A stretch of 64,000 bases of DNA from Gossypium raimondii (lineage: Eukaryota > Streptophyta > Magnoliopsida > Malvales > Malvaceae), in assembly GCF_025698545.1 (NCBI RefSeq), contig NC_068571.1:44797733-44861732 (forward strand). Direction: 5' to 3'. The translations under genes were made by a program, and so were the position numbers. The notes below the pieces were generated by a model. It saw nothing but the letters and a program-made list of their open reading frames with translations. It ran no database searches and was not told the origin of the DNA. The first letter of the stretch is position 1, and the number at the start of each line of letters is the position of its first letter. This document shows, piece after piece, positions 1 through 11,479 of the stretch.

Positions 1-85
1 AAGTTTGATCTTGTCTCCTATGCAGGAAAGTGGATAGGCTGGACTTCTTTCAAGAACCAATACAGTGGAGTCGTCCGGAAGGAAA

Positions 86-660
86 CTCAAGTTCAATTGC
101 CCTCGGTTTGATGGAGAAGACTTTTGGGGATAGTGGTCTAAATTAGAGCAGTTCTTTGAAGCTGAAGAACTGTAGGAGCATGCCAAGGTTAGAATAGTGA
201 TACTTCACCTTGAGGGAAAAGCCAAAGATTGGCATCACTTCTTCTACTAGAAAAATGGAGGATTTCATAAGCTTACGTGGGATACTTATGCAATGGGAAT
301 TAAGGAGAGGTTCTGCTCTGCTATATTCTTGGACCCTATGATTGAGTTGGTATCGCTTAAACAAACAAGTAGTATGGATGTATACAATGACCACTTTATG
401 AGTATACTTAACTAGTTACATCTTCCAAAAAGTTATGCCTTAAGCATTTTAATAAACAACTTAAGGGTGGAAGTATGCCAATATCTTAGGTTGTTTAAAC
501 CATAAACCTTGGTGGAGGCATTTTAGATTGCTAGGCAAGTTGAGGGGACAGTAACCATTGTTTCAAGGAAAATGACACCAGTCAATAGTAGTGTTGGATA
601 CTTTAAGTTCTTGTTTCCCAATCACATATTAGTTACCCCATATATCTGCACATCCTACAA
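86..660 (+). pseudogene. gag pseudogene of the gypsy element
   Basis: One continuous frame (starting with residues FDGEDFW near 107) reads as a gypsy gag/capsid: tryptophan-rich start, then LEGKAKDWHHFF, then RQVEG near 535. The frame is interrupted by stops at 131, 173, 248, 413, 503 and 524, all in the same frame. Several fall where the family has Gln or Trp, so they look like CAG to TAG or TGG to TAG changes. No frameshift is needed across this stretch, so decay here is mostly by transition mutations. The capsid would package the element RNA. Confidence 0.75.
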
Positions 661-663
661 CTA

Positions 664-3600
664 ATGGCCCTTCTACAGTTTCAAGTGGGCAAAATCGCCA
701 AGTCATTGACTCAGTCAGAAATTGAAGATAGAATAAAGAAGGGGTTATATTTTTGGTGTGCGTCTAAGCACACACTTAGGCACAAATGCATTAAATCCCA
801 GCTTTATCAACTTGTGGTGGAGCCTCAATCTAATTGTTTAGTAGATCTAAAATCTCAAGTGACAGAGGAATTCCTAGACTGTCCTGAACAGCTGGAAGCG
901 GTGGAGCAAGATACTGAAAATACCACTCCAGTGTTCTCCTTATATGCTTTTCGCTGCTCTCAAGGACATAATATGATGAGATTAGTAGCTAAAATAGGGA
1001 ACACAGAGGTGATCATTCTTGTAGATTCTGGAAGTACTTACAACTTTGTGGATTCAAAGTTGGCCAAGAGATTAAACTTACTTATGGAACAATCTTGTCA
1101 ACTGAAATTTATGATAGCTGATGGGGACAATTTAACAATTAAAGGTTTGTGCAAGGCAATGAGTTGGGAAGCTTAGAAACTTAAATTTATCACAGATTTT
1201 TGGTCTTTTCTTTTAAAGGCTGTGATATGGTCTTAAGAGTACAGTAGCTCTTGTCCTTAGGGTCCATTATATAGAATTTTAGGTCACTTACCATGCAGTT
1301 TGAGCACCAACAGAAATTTTGCACTCTATAAGGTATCTTCTCAGGGGGTTTACAGTTTCTGTTAGGACAGCAGCTATCCAAACGTTTGACCATGGCGACA
1401 CCAGGCCCTTGTCCTATGATTTACACTTATGAACAGCAAACAACCCTTAAATTGTTACCTGTACCAATAAAATGAGATCTTCAGCAACTTTTGCTTGAGC
1501 ACGATGGTGTATTTTAGATGCTAGAAAGATTACCTCCTAAAAGATTACATGACCATCGAATCCCTCTTCATGATGAGAACAAGATAGTAAATATAAGACC
1601 CTACAGGTATCCCTCTTTCCAAAAGACTGAAATTAAAAGACCTATTCAGGAAATGTTACAAGTTGGGGTTATTAGGGATAGTAGCAGCCCTTTTGCATCT
1701 CTCACTATCATTGTGAGGAAAAAAATGAGAGTTGGAGACTATGTGTAGACTATAGACAACTAAATCAATTCACAATAAAGGATAGGTTCCCAATTCCTAT
1801 TATTAAAGAACTTCTAGACGAGCTTGGCCAAGCTTTTATCTTCTTTAAATTAGACTTGAGAGCTGGATATCACCAGATCAGAATGTGGGATGCAGACATT
1901 TTCAAAATAGCCTTTTAAACACATGAGGGGCACTATGAAATTTTGGTTATGCCATTTTGCCTAACCAATACCCCTTCCAACTTTCAAGCATTGATGAACT
2001 CTATTTTCAAAAGGCTGTTGAGGAAAACTGTGCTAGTGTTATTTGATGATATTCTCATTTACTCCAACAACTGGTCTGCTTATTTGGTTCATCTTAAAGA
2101 GGTACTCCAACTTCTAAGAGACAACAAAATATTTTTTAAGCAAAGTAAATGTATTTTTAGTACTCATCATATTGAATATATCAGGCATATTATCTCTGCT
2201 AGATAAGTTACAATGGACTCGTCTAAGGTGGAAGGGGTCTTAAATTGGCCCACTCCAAAGACAGTAAATGAATTAAGAGGTTTCCTTGGATTGTTTGGTT
2301 ATTATAGACGTTTCATAAGACATTATGGCCTTCTAGCTCGACCTTTAACAAAATTGTTGAAGAAGAATTCTCCTTGGATATGGACTGAAGCTATTAACTC
2401 AACCTTTGAACTACTTAAGAAGGTTATCTGCCAAGCTCTGGTTTGATCTTTGCCAAATTTTTAGAAGGAGTTTTGCATTGATACAGGCACTAGTGGTCAA
2501 GGTGTGGGGACAGTCTTGTTGTAAAAAGGAAAACCTTTGGCATTTTTCAGCAAAGGGTTACGGGTGAGGCACCAAGTACTCTCAATCTACGACAAGGAGA
2601 TATTAACTGTCTTGTTAGCAGTAAAAATTGACACCATTATCTAGTAGGTAGAAGGTTCCAAATACGAACTGACCACCAAAGTTTGAAGTTCCTAGTTGAT
2701 AAGCAAACAATCACACTTTTCAAACAAAAATAGGTTGTGAAAATGCTTGGATATGATTACTATAACACTTATAGAAAAGGGGCCCAAAACAAAGTAACTG
2801 ATGATTTGTCTCAAAAGGTGCACGAACAAGAAGGTCAATTTCTACAATGCATGAGAAGTATATATTGTTTAGAGTTATGGTAGAGGGTTAGAGAGTCTTA
2901 CTTGTCTAATCTAAAATTACAACTCATATGCCAGAAACTCTAACAAAACCCTCAAACTCATTCCAAATACACTTGGGATGGCAATGTGTTCATGAGGAAA
3001 GGAAAGATAATAGTTGGTAGTAATGTTAGTTTAAGAAAGGAACTATTTGATTACTTCTATAATGGCACAAATTTATAAGCTACATAGAGTCCCTGAGTCA
3101 ATTATTTCTGATTGAGACAAAATATTTGTGAGCAACTTCTGGCAGGAGTTATTCAAGCAGTTGGGAACCAGATTGCATATGTCCACTACTTACCATCCCC
3201 ATATGGATGGCCAAACAGAGGTTTTAAACCGATACCTTGAGGGTTATTTGAGATGTATGTCAGGTGAGACTCCTAGTGAATGGTCTATGTGGCTACCCTT
3301 GGCTGAATAGTAGTAAAACACCACCTACCACTCATTCATTCAAGCTATCCCTTACGAGGCACTCTATGGCCAAAGCCTTCCACTTCATCTACCTTACCTA
3401 GTAGGGTCCTCTTCAATAGCTATTGTTGATCGAAGCCTTCAAAACCGAGAAGCTTCCAGGAAACTCCTTTCGTTTCACCTCAAAAGATCTCAAGAAAAAA
3501 TGAAACAAATGGCTGATCAAAGGAGATCTGAGAGGGAATTCGCAGTTGGGGATTTGGTCTACCTTAAATTGCAACCTTATAGGCAACACACTATAAGGAA

Positions 3601-3960
3601 GCTACGAAACCAAAAGCTTTCCTCGAAATATGTCGGGCCATTTCTAGTGGAAGCTAAGATTGGTGTTGTTACTTACAAGCTAGTTTTCCAGTAGGCTCCT
3701 GAATCCATCATACTTTCCACGTGTCTCAGCTCAAAAAACATATTGGTCAAGCTACTATTTCTCCTAATCTACCCTTGGTTGGGACCAATGATGCCATGAA
3801 CAAGGAACCAATGAGGGTACTAGATTGAAGGATGGTTCAGAAATGAGATCATATTGGTACTGAGGTATTAGTCGAATGGGACAAAACCTTTCCAAAATAT
3901 CCAACTTGGGAGAACCTGCAAGAGCTCCAGTAGAAATTTCCATCTTTTGATCCTTGAGGT
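664..3960 (+). pseudogene. pol pseudogene: protease, RT, RNase H, integrase, chromodomain
   Basis: Domains in order: a remnant Cys/His cluster (about 750-800); aspartic protease with the active-site DSG at 1024; reverse transcriptase from about 1518 to 2210, with the catalytic FDD at 2042; RNase H at about 2213-2800; integrase core from about 3068, with TYHPHMDGQTE near 3190; and a C-terminal chromodomain-like segment (LVEWDKTFPKYPTWE) near 3865-3910. Nonsense codons and frameshifts occur throughout. The integrase N-terminal zinc finger and first part of the catalytic core are missing: the sequence jumps at about 3064 from the region just before the finger to VPESIISD. Family reading is firm; exact joins are approximate. 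Confidence 0.85.
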
Positions 3961-3974
3961 AAGGATTTATTTTA

Positions 3975-3987
3975 AGAAGGGAGCAAT
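3975..3987 (+). other. Polypurine tract of gypsy element
   Basis: The purine-rich AAGAAGGGAGC lies directly before a TG that begins the probable 3' LTR. This is the expected position of the plus-strand primer. Confidence 0.55.
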
Positions 3988-4357
3988 TGATATGGAACAG
4001 ACAAGAAGTCAACACTTTGGTCAAACCAAATTTTAATTTTCTGTTATTTATGTTTCTTTTTATTTAAGTTGTAAACCTCGTTTAATTTACTTTAATAAAA
4101 TAGAGCGTTTAGTCGTGTGAGGAAAGGGAATGTGACTTGGTACCAATACGGTGTGTTAGACCAATGAGGGCTATTAGTGAAACGGTGCGCATAGGTTGTT
4201 ATACAACTCTTAGGGGCTGTTGCTTTCCTATTTAGCCACCTATCAATACTACATGGTGGTTATGTTTTTGGACAATCAATTTTTGAAACTGTTTTTTCCT
4301 TCTCTCATGCTCTCTCTCTCTCTTTCTAGCTGTCTTTTCTCTCTCAATTTCTATACG
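3988..4357 (+). repeat. 3' LTR of gypsy element (end approximate)
   Basis: Starts TGATATGGAACAG after the polypurine tract and ends near CTATACG, just before recognisable ribosomal-protein sequence begins. It contains a CT-rich run (4300-4345). The 5' LTR is outside the window, so the right end is inferred from where host-like coding sequence resumes, not from LTR comparison. Confidence 0.55.
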
Positions 4358-4590
4358 ATATCACATCGTCAAAGAAACCACCAAGGAATGGAAATGCGGA
4401 GTTTGCGGTGGTCCCTTTCATGGTGATGCTTTGAAAGAACTAGTGAGAGATAGGAATACGACCAAGAACTTCAAGCACAACGGCGATATCAGTCTCGATG
4501 ACATCATCGAGATTACTAAGGTAATAAGACCAAGGTCAATGGTTAAGGAGATAAAGACCCCAGGGATTTGCAGCAAATGTACCTTTGGAG
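4358..4590 (+). pseudogene. RPL12: 60S ribosomal protein L12 (uL11) pseudogene, partial
   Basis: Translated pieces match plant cytosolic L12: VKETTKEW at 4368-4391, then ALKELVRDRNTTKN followed by KHNGDISLDDIIEI and RPRSM (about 4427-4540), then in another frame KDPRDLQQ (about 4555-4578). Two internal stretches of the family are missing: between the TKEW segment and ALKE, and between the VKEI segment and KDP. Frames shift at both gaps. L12 binds 28S rRNA at the GTPase stalk base; this copy cannot make it. It starts exactly where the gypsy LTR ends, so the retrotransposon probably landed in it, with the N-terminal half left of the window. Confidence 0.8.
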
Positions 4591-7301
4591 TGAGCAATTT
4601 TGTTTTTTAATTTTAGATTTTGTTGAAATCCAAGGTTTTAGAGAATTTATAGATATTTTTATCTTTTGATTTTAACAATTATGGGTCCATTATTTTTTTC
4701 TTCTCTTCAAAATGCAAGTTATTGGTAAGCAAGAAATGAAAAATTGAAGTTTTGCTATTGGTTCTGCTTGGGCCGGACTATTGTCCAATATTTTTAATAT
4801 TTAAAAGAAAATAAATCATGGAAAAGAAGAAGCAATTAGAGATTATAATTTTTAATGTTTTTGAAATTTTCTATATTTTTTGAATTGTTTAATCACCTGC
4901 GCCAACTAAGCGACTTAACAGCGGTTAAGTATTTCATCCATTTTAGACACTTTTGACAAAAAGAGCGAATTCTTGGGTGAAAGTAAGCTAAAATTTGTTT
5001 TATGAAGGGTTATAATGTTTTTTTATTTATTTATAAAATTGAAGACACTAATAACATATTAAATTCTGATTTTTCAACCCGTTGTAACGTCAAATATAAA
5101 AATTACATATTAAATTTATAGCAAATGAATTATTTTCATTTTGAATATTTTAATTAAATAAATCTGATTCTTCTTTTTTGTAAAAAAATTGCAATGCTAT
5201 GTACTATTCATGGTGAAGATGTGAAATAAGAAATTTAAATTTAGGATCCCAAAAGATTCTGATATTAAACGGCAAGTTGATTTTAAAAATTCAGTAGATT
5301 TTGGCATTTTCTGTCGGTAAGGAACTTTGTATTAATCTATAATCTATTTTATTCTACATTATATTACTTGAAAATTTAATTAAAATTGTCATCGCAAGTA
5401 TCTGTTAACTTACGATTGTTTAAGCCAAGTAAGACGAGCTTCTAAAACTCCTACTACGTTTTTTGCATTCGCTTCTATAAACTAAATTTAAAGGATACAA
5501 TCATATCACTAGAAATAGAAATATAGTAGTACATAAGACAACAATAACAGTTCTCAAAATAAAACTTATGTTATCAATGAGATATGAAATATCATTGGTC
5601 ATATACATGTCGTATGCCCAAATATTTTGTAACAATGAACACTATCTTACATGTAAAAAGTATTTATATCTTACTTGGTACTGAAACAAACCAATATTAT
5701 TGCAATATTTGATAGTAAAAATTAGTTGAAAGCTTTAAAAGAACTAATATATCAATGTTGAGATCTTATTCATCAAATTTCACAATTTGATCATTTATTT
5801 ATGTGACTAGTTATATATGATCCCTAAAGTTTCTAATTATTTATACTATTCTAATGTTATTTTACATGTACATAAGCTCGTTTTATTGAATGACATTCCC
5901 TGAAGTGAATGCGAGTATAATAATAAATTTAAAGGGCATAATTATGAATATGATAAGAGGTTCACAACTAGAAATGGAGGGGAAATAACTTATGTTCTCA
6001 ATGTATGAAATGTACCTGTCGTACATCTGAATATTTTATCACTCTATTAATATTCCTTATGTCTCGTAGACAATGCAACAATGCATGCTATCCTTAGGGA
6101 TAAAAAGTATTTTTCTTATTTGGTAATGAAACAAACTAAACTTTAGTAGTACAAAACTAATTTAGAACTCCAGAAGAGCTAATATAATGTTACCCGATGT
6201 TTAATGTGGCAATGAAACATGCTAATATTTAGTGTTGCAAAATTAATTCAAGGCTCCAGAAGAGCTAATACATTGTTATTTAAAGAAACAAAGTGATAAT
6301 AGATGTATTATGTTCTAGTCGGTCTCAAAGAAATTATTTTGTTTTAAAAGATATTCTATATGATGAATCTCATATTGAGATTGTGAATGGAAAAAAACAT
6401 TTAGTATGAATCACTCTTGCTATTAATATCTACATCTATTGGCAGAGAAAGATTAAGTTATTATATTATGCATGATACTTGACTACCTATATTTATTTTG
6501 AAAAAGGATAGAGAAAGATTGGGTTTCGATTTTGAAAGATCTACTTGAATTGTAGATTAATTTAAGAGAATATGACCATCGAAATATGATTAATTTATCT
6601 AAAGCTCATTATGATTGGATGCATTTAAAGTTGCAATATTTTAAATTTGTAAGTGAGTATAACTCTGCAGTATTTAAAATGAGTTCTCAATTATGTGTCA
6701 GAAAACACGTTCAGCATGATGCATTTTCCGGTAATGTGTCAGAAAACGTGTTTTACAAAATGCGTTTTCTTTAATAACTTAACACATTAACTATTTTGGT
6801 CAAATGGTTAAATGTTAGTGATTTTTTTTTGAGTCTCGGGTTTGATTCTTCTCTTACTCACATTTGTATTTTTTATTTCATTTTGTTTTAATTTTTTAAT
6901 TAATATATATATTATTTTCAAGTTTTTAATTCATTTATTTAATTAATAACTTTTTATTTATATAAATAAAATAATAAATATGTAATTATATAATAAAATA
7001 TATATTATATATATCATTTTGTTAAAAATATTTTAATTAATAACTCATTTATTTATATAAATAAATTAATAACTCCTTTAAATATAAATTTTGGAGAAGT
7101 ATTGTAAACATATTTATTGATCAATAAAATTCGTTCATTTTACTTTCCTATTTCTTGTTCTCTTTTGCTTTTCTATTTTTTTACTCTTTTTATTATTTAT
7201 TTCATAACAAATAATAATTTTATTTATTGAATTATTACTTGTGTTAAAGGGATTTAAGGTTAACTTGGGTTTCACGATTCCTACTAAGTATTTTAGTATA
7301 G
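4591..7301. other. A+T-rich intergenic DNA with diverged duplications
   Basis: No gene is supported. A segment of about 280 bp (5470-5750) recurs in diverged form at 5905-6185; both contain AAATTTAAAGG, CTAGAAAT, a TGTCGTA motif, AAAAGTATTT and GAAACAAACYAA. A third partial copy lies at 6210-6265 (CTCCAGAAGAGCTAATA shared with 6165-6185). The short open frame at 6586-6774 has no recognisable family. Confidence 0.6.
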
Positions 7302-7311
7302 CTAAAAGGAG

Positions 7312-7685
7312 GGCTTTTCTATCCCAATATTCTAAAAAAATAAAATAATATCTTAAATGGTATCTCAAACCGATTAATTATGAAAATGGTATGATGGCTA
7401 CAGTAACTAGGGGTGGTGCCTGACAAGGTGGCGGCACCACCGTAATTTTTGGCCACCATCATCAGTCAATCATTAGGCCGTTATCAATTTTTAAAAATAT
7501 ATATTTTTATTGGTAGTGCCTTTGAATACGACGGCACCGGTATAGGACTTATACCAGGTGAAATGCGAGTTTATTATTTTTTAATGGGTGGAGGAGGGGT
7601 GCTAGGCGGCACTAGTTTGTTGGAGGAGAAGTGTTAGGCGGCATTGGTTGGAAGAGGAGTGTAAGGCGGCATCTATGCGGCAGAT
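7312..7685 (+). repeat. Left terminal inverted repeat of the MULE
   Basis: Pairs with 24860-25194 on the opposite strand. Shared blocks include TGGTGCCTGACAAGGTGGCG against a diverged right-end counterpart, AATCATTA, ACCGGTAT, and a repeated TGTTAGGCGGCA / TGTTAGGCGACA. The inner boundary is approximate. Confidence 0.7.
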
Positions 7686-7889
7686 GTGACCGGATAGTCA
7701 TAGATTTTTTTTTTCTGACGGCTTTTTCAGTTTCTCAGCCCGATTTTCAGGGCCTTTCACTGGTAAATCTTTTACCCCATAAAAGGAGCAAGTTGGTCCC
7801 CAACCATGGTTGTGGCTGTGAAAAGAAAAAAAAGAAAGAGAAGTATAGGGAGAAAAGAAGAGAGTAGGGAAGATAAGAAGCTTTTGTGG

Positions 7890-8310
7890 TGTTTGAAGAA
7901 GAGGAGGCAGTAATAGCATTGGGACTCAAAGGTAATTTTTTTAATTATCATTTATTTGTTTAGGATTTAGGGTTATTTTGTGGTGTTATAAGTGATAGTT
8001 GTGTTATATTTTGTGGCTTAGGGTTTAGAGGAGGCAGCAATATATTTGAGTTTGGTAAACTTTTTTAACTATCATTTATTTGTTTAGGGATTATTTTGTG
8101 GTGTTATATAACTAATATCTTTGTTATGTTTTGTGGTTTAGGGTTTATAGGAGGCAACAATAGATTAAGCTTTAAAGGTATATTTCTAATTAATTTTTGC
8201 AAATATTATTTATTTATTTTGTAATCCTTACTATTTGTCTTATTTTGTGATTTTGTAAGGAGAGGATAGTAGCAATAGATTAAGGTTTTAAAGGTACATT
8301 TTATTTTTAT
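7890..8310 (+). repeat. Four diverged ~120-bp direct repeats in the MULE
   Basis: Units begin GGAGGCAGTAATAG (7903), GGAGGCAGCAATAT (8030), GGAGGCAACAATAG (8150) and a weaker GGATAGTAGCAATAG (about 8263). Each is followed by a TTATTTGTTT-type tract and, in most units, TTTTGTGG. They lie between the left TIR and the nested insertion. The segment just before them (7800-7900) is purine-rich. Confidence 0.7.
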
Positions 8311-8600
8311 TTTGTAATTACGTTATTATTTATTTGTTTTGTAATCCGTATTATTTGTCTGGATTTATTAGTTATGTTATGTGTTGTTGTGTTATTGAAC
8401 ATTTAAATTTTTTATTTCTTCGGCACTAATATTTTATAATTATTATTTATTTGTTTGAATGCATTAAAAGAGAAGAAACTGTGTGTGACCCCTACATGCC
8501 ACAAATATATGGCCTTTTTACCTCAATAATCTAAAAAAATAATTAAATACCAAAATAAAATGGATCATTTGCTACAGTATTAATTACCGAAATAAGTCGT

Positions 8601-11249
8601 ATTGACACCATTTTTTGGATGAAAATGGGTGGACTTGGATTTTAAAAAACGAAAACGAAAGAAGGAGTCGCCACCAATCTTTTTTTTAATGAGGTGTGAT
8701 TGGATCACCTCAAAAAGTGGTTGTTTTTAATAAACGATTTGATTTTATTAAAACAACGATTTTGGTCCACGAAATTCAGAAAAATGAGTTAAGGAGTCGG
8801 TTACGTACGAGGAAGGATTAGCACCCTCGTAACGCCCAGAAATTGGTACCTAGTTGATTAGTTAATGTCTTAATGTCGAATATAAAAACACTTTGAAGAA
8901 TTTTAAAAATATGATCCTAAAAATTTTTGAATAATATGAGTTGGAATTTAAGATTTTCTTGTTCCGAAAGAATATCATATCCAGTACATTAGGATACGAT
9001 AGTTTAAACTCTCGAAACCAATATCACTTTATGGTTTCTAAAACCCATACTTTGAAACTTTAAGAGGGTATTTGGCTATTTGACTAAACGAGAAATCGAA
9101 ACCCAGCACATTAGGGCGCGCTTTCTTGAATTTCCAAATGCAAAATATTGTCTTTGTTATTTTTTAGAAAAAATACTCATCTCGGGAAAATAACGTGTCA
9201 TATCCAATGCGTTAGGACACAACGTATTGAATTCCCGATAATGAGCTTTTTATTATTTTTAAAAGAGTAATCTTAATTATTTAGATTCAATGAAGAAAAT
9301 CGGAACCCAACACATTAGGGCTCGATTCTCTCAAAGATCCCAAATACCGAGTATTACTTATATTTTAAAATTTCTTTTTTGAATTTTAAATAAAAATGGG
9401 TGTTGTGGAATGATGATGATAATGTAAGTAAAATAATCACTTAAAAACAAAATATAAGTAATAAGACTAATATAAAAACAATCGTAAGTACATCATGACA
9501 AATACTAAAATGACAAAAGTAAAGCAAGATAAAATAACAATAATGAGATATGTACATAAATAAATAAATGAAGAAAATAGATAAAAGATATATATATGAG
9601 TTATAAAATATTAGTATTTACATATATATATATAGATTATAAAATATAAAATATATAAAATTTAAGTATATACATTATAAGAACTTGTATATGTACATAA
9701 ATATAAAAATTCTAAGATAAAACAATGTGCATATATATATATACTTATACAAATTCAAAAAAATGTATATATATATATATATGTACGTACTTATATTATA
9801 AAAACTTATTCACATATATATACATACTTGAAATTGTAAAATAATAACAAAAATATGTACATATAAACATATATGAAACATGGGTTGTACGCATGTATGT
9901 ATACTAAAATAATTGTATGTATGCATATACATATAACATAACTTGAAGTAAAAGGTATTTAATAATATTAATAATAATAATGCTAATAATAATTATTATA
10001 ATAGTGTTAATAATAATATATAATAATAATAAATAATACCACACATTAAAATAACGTAGCACATATATATAAGATAAATGAAAATATAAACAAAACAGAA
10101 ATTAATAGTTAAAGAGAAATAAAATAAAATAAAACGGAAGGGATTAAATCGAAATCAGGAATAAATTTAAGGGCTCAAATATAAATAAAAAAGGGGTAAT
10201 TAAAACACGCTATAAAAGGATAAGGATCAAACACGCAATATTCCCACGTCACTGAAATGGTGCCGTTCTAGCGGAATCCAAGCGCATGGTCTGAGGACCA
10301 AATCGAAACAGAAGCAAAATTATGTGGCCAAAATCAAAAATAAAAAAAGGATCGCACCGAATACGCCACAAAGGAAAGGGGACCTATGGCACAAATATCC
10401 CCTTAAACCAAAACGCGCGGACCTTCCGGGTCGGATCGGGTCAACGCGCGGGTGAGGGGGCCTCAAAACAGCGCCGTTTCATATTTAGTATAAATATTAA
10501 AAAATAAACCCAAAAAACAATCATTTCATCATTTTTTACAAAAAAAAACAGAGAGAGAGATGCTCTCTCAGGCCACAAGTCCGGCCATGGATTCCTGCGC
10601 GCCTCCGCCATAGCGCCGCTGCGGGCGGCGGCTAGAGGCGCAAAATGGGACATTTTTGGTCTCTTTTTGAAGTCGATTGCTTCTAGGTCATGGATCCAGG
10701 GCCGAATCCCGCAAAAGAAAAAGCCAAAGGCCCGAAAACGGGGCGAGACCGCTCGCCTTCTCCTCCTCCGGCGCGGCGTCGGTAAGGCTTTTCCTTTTCT
10801 TTTTGTTTTCTTTTCTTTTTAGTATGAACAATAAAGAAAAACAAAAATAAAAAAATGAGTAGAATACAAGAAATACGAAGAGAAAAAAAACCTTTTTAAG
10901 AAATTTTTTTCTTTTATTTCTCTTTAATATTCATGAAAAATCCCCCTGATTACATTGAATTTTTTGATTTTATAGCCAAATGCATCTTTGATTTTTCTCT
11001 ATTTGTTACTGCTTCTCTGCTATTTTGGGTTGCCATTGCGTGTTCTTTTTGTTTTGCAAGGTGGGCGGCGGTGGTGAGGTGACCGAGGAGCAGTACAGTG
11101 GCCGTCTGGCGCACATGGCCCCAGCATTGGCGTTGAGAAGGCAAGGAACCCTAGGGTTCCCTGGTGTTGTTTAATTTTTGGGCCCAATTGGGCCAATTTA
11201 GATTTTGGGCCTTGGGCTATTGGGCCGGGTCAAAATTGGTTTTGTACAG
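8601..11249 (-). repeat. 3' LTR of Ogre/Tat element
   Basis: Nearly identical to 17921-20565. It contains four diverged ~100-bp internal units around a GCACATTAGG-like core (about 8980, 9105, 9205, 9305), a long ATATAT-rich tract (9590-10080) and a GC-rich patch (10370-10800). Short open frames here occur in both LTRs only because the LTRs are copies. Confidence 0.85.
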
Positions 11250-11266
11250 CTGCCCCTCTTTGCTTC
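11250..11266 (-). other. Polypurine tract of Ogre/Tat element
   Basis: The plus strand reads CTGCCCCTCTTTGCTTC. On the element's own strand this is GAAGCAAAGAGGGGCAG, directly before the LTR start TGTACA: the expected place and composition for the plus-strand primer. Confidence 0.65.
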
Positions 11267-11479
11267 ATTGTTGTGTAACGGGAAGGAAGCAAAGACTAAG
11301 AAAGACCAATTTTGCCCGGTCTCGCTGAGTTTCGACTTCTTTTGACGCTTCTCCTTTTCAAGTAGCTTTATCCCAGTCCACTGTGTCTCGTTGCTTCGAT
11401 CCACTTCACTGCACTTTAGAAAGATCTGACTTGTAGCTTCAATCTTCTTCGCAGCAACTTCAGGGGGACGATATTTGTG

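Larger units (their letters stand above)
1..4357 (+). mobile_element. Ty3/gypsy chromovirus, degenerate, 5' part outside window
   Basis: A decayed LTR retrotransposon read on the plus strand, in the order gag, protease, reverse transcriptase, RNase H, integrase, chromodomain, polypurine tract and 3' LTR. The RT-before-integrase order and the C-terminal chromodomain-like segment (about 3860-3960) place it in the chromoviruses of Ty3/gypsy. The 5' LTR and primer site lie left of the window. Every domain carries stops or frameshifts, so it cannot move by itself. Confidence 0.9.

Noticed and set aside
10322..10653. Open frames in the Ogre LTR, also present at 19636-20142
   Set aside because: They exist in both LTRs only because LTRs are copies. 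They contain no family motif and shift between the two copies.
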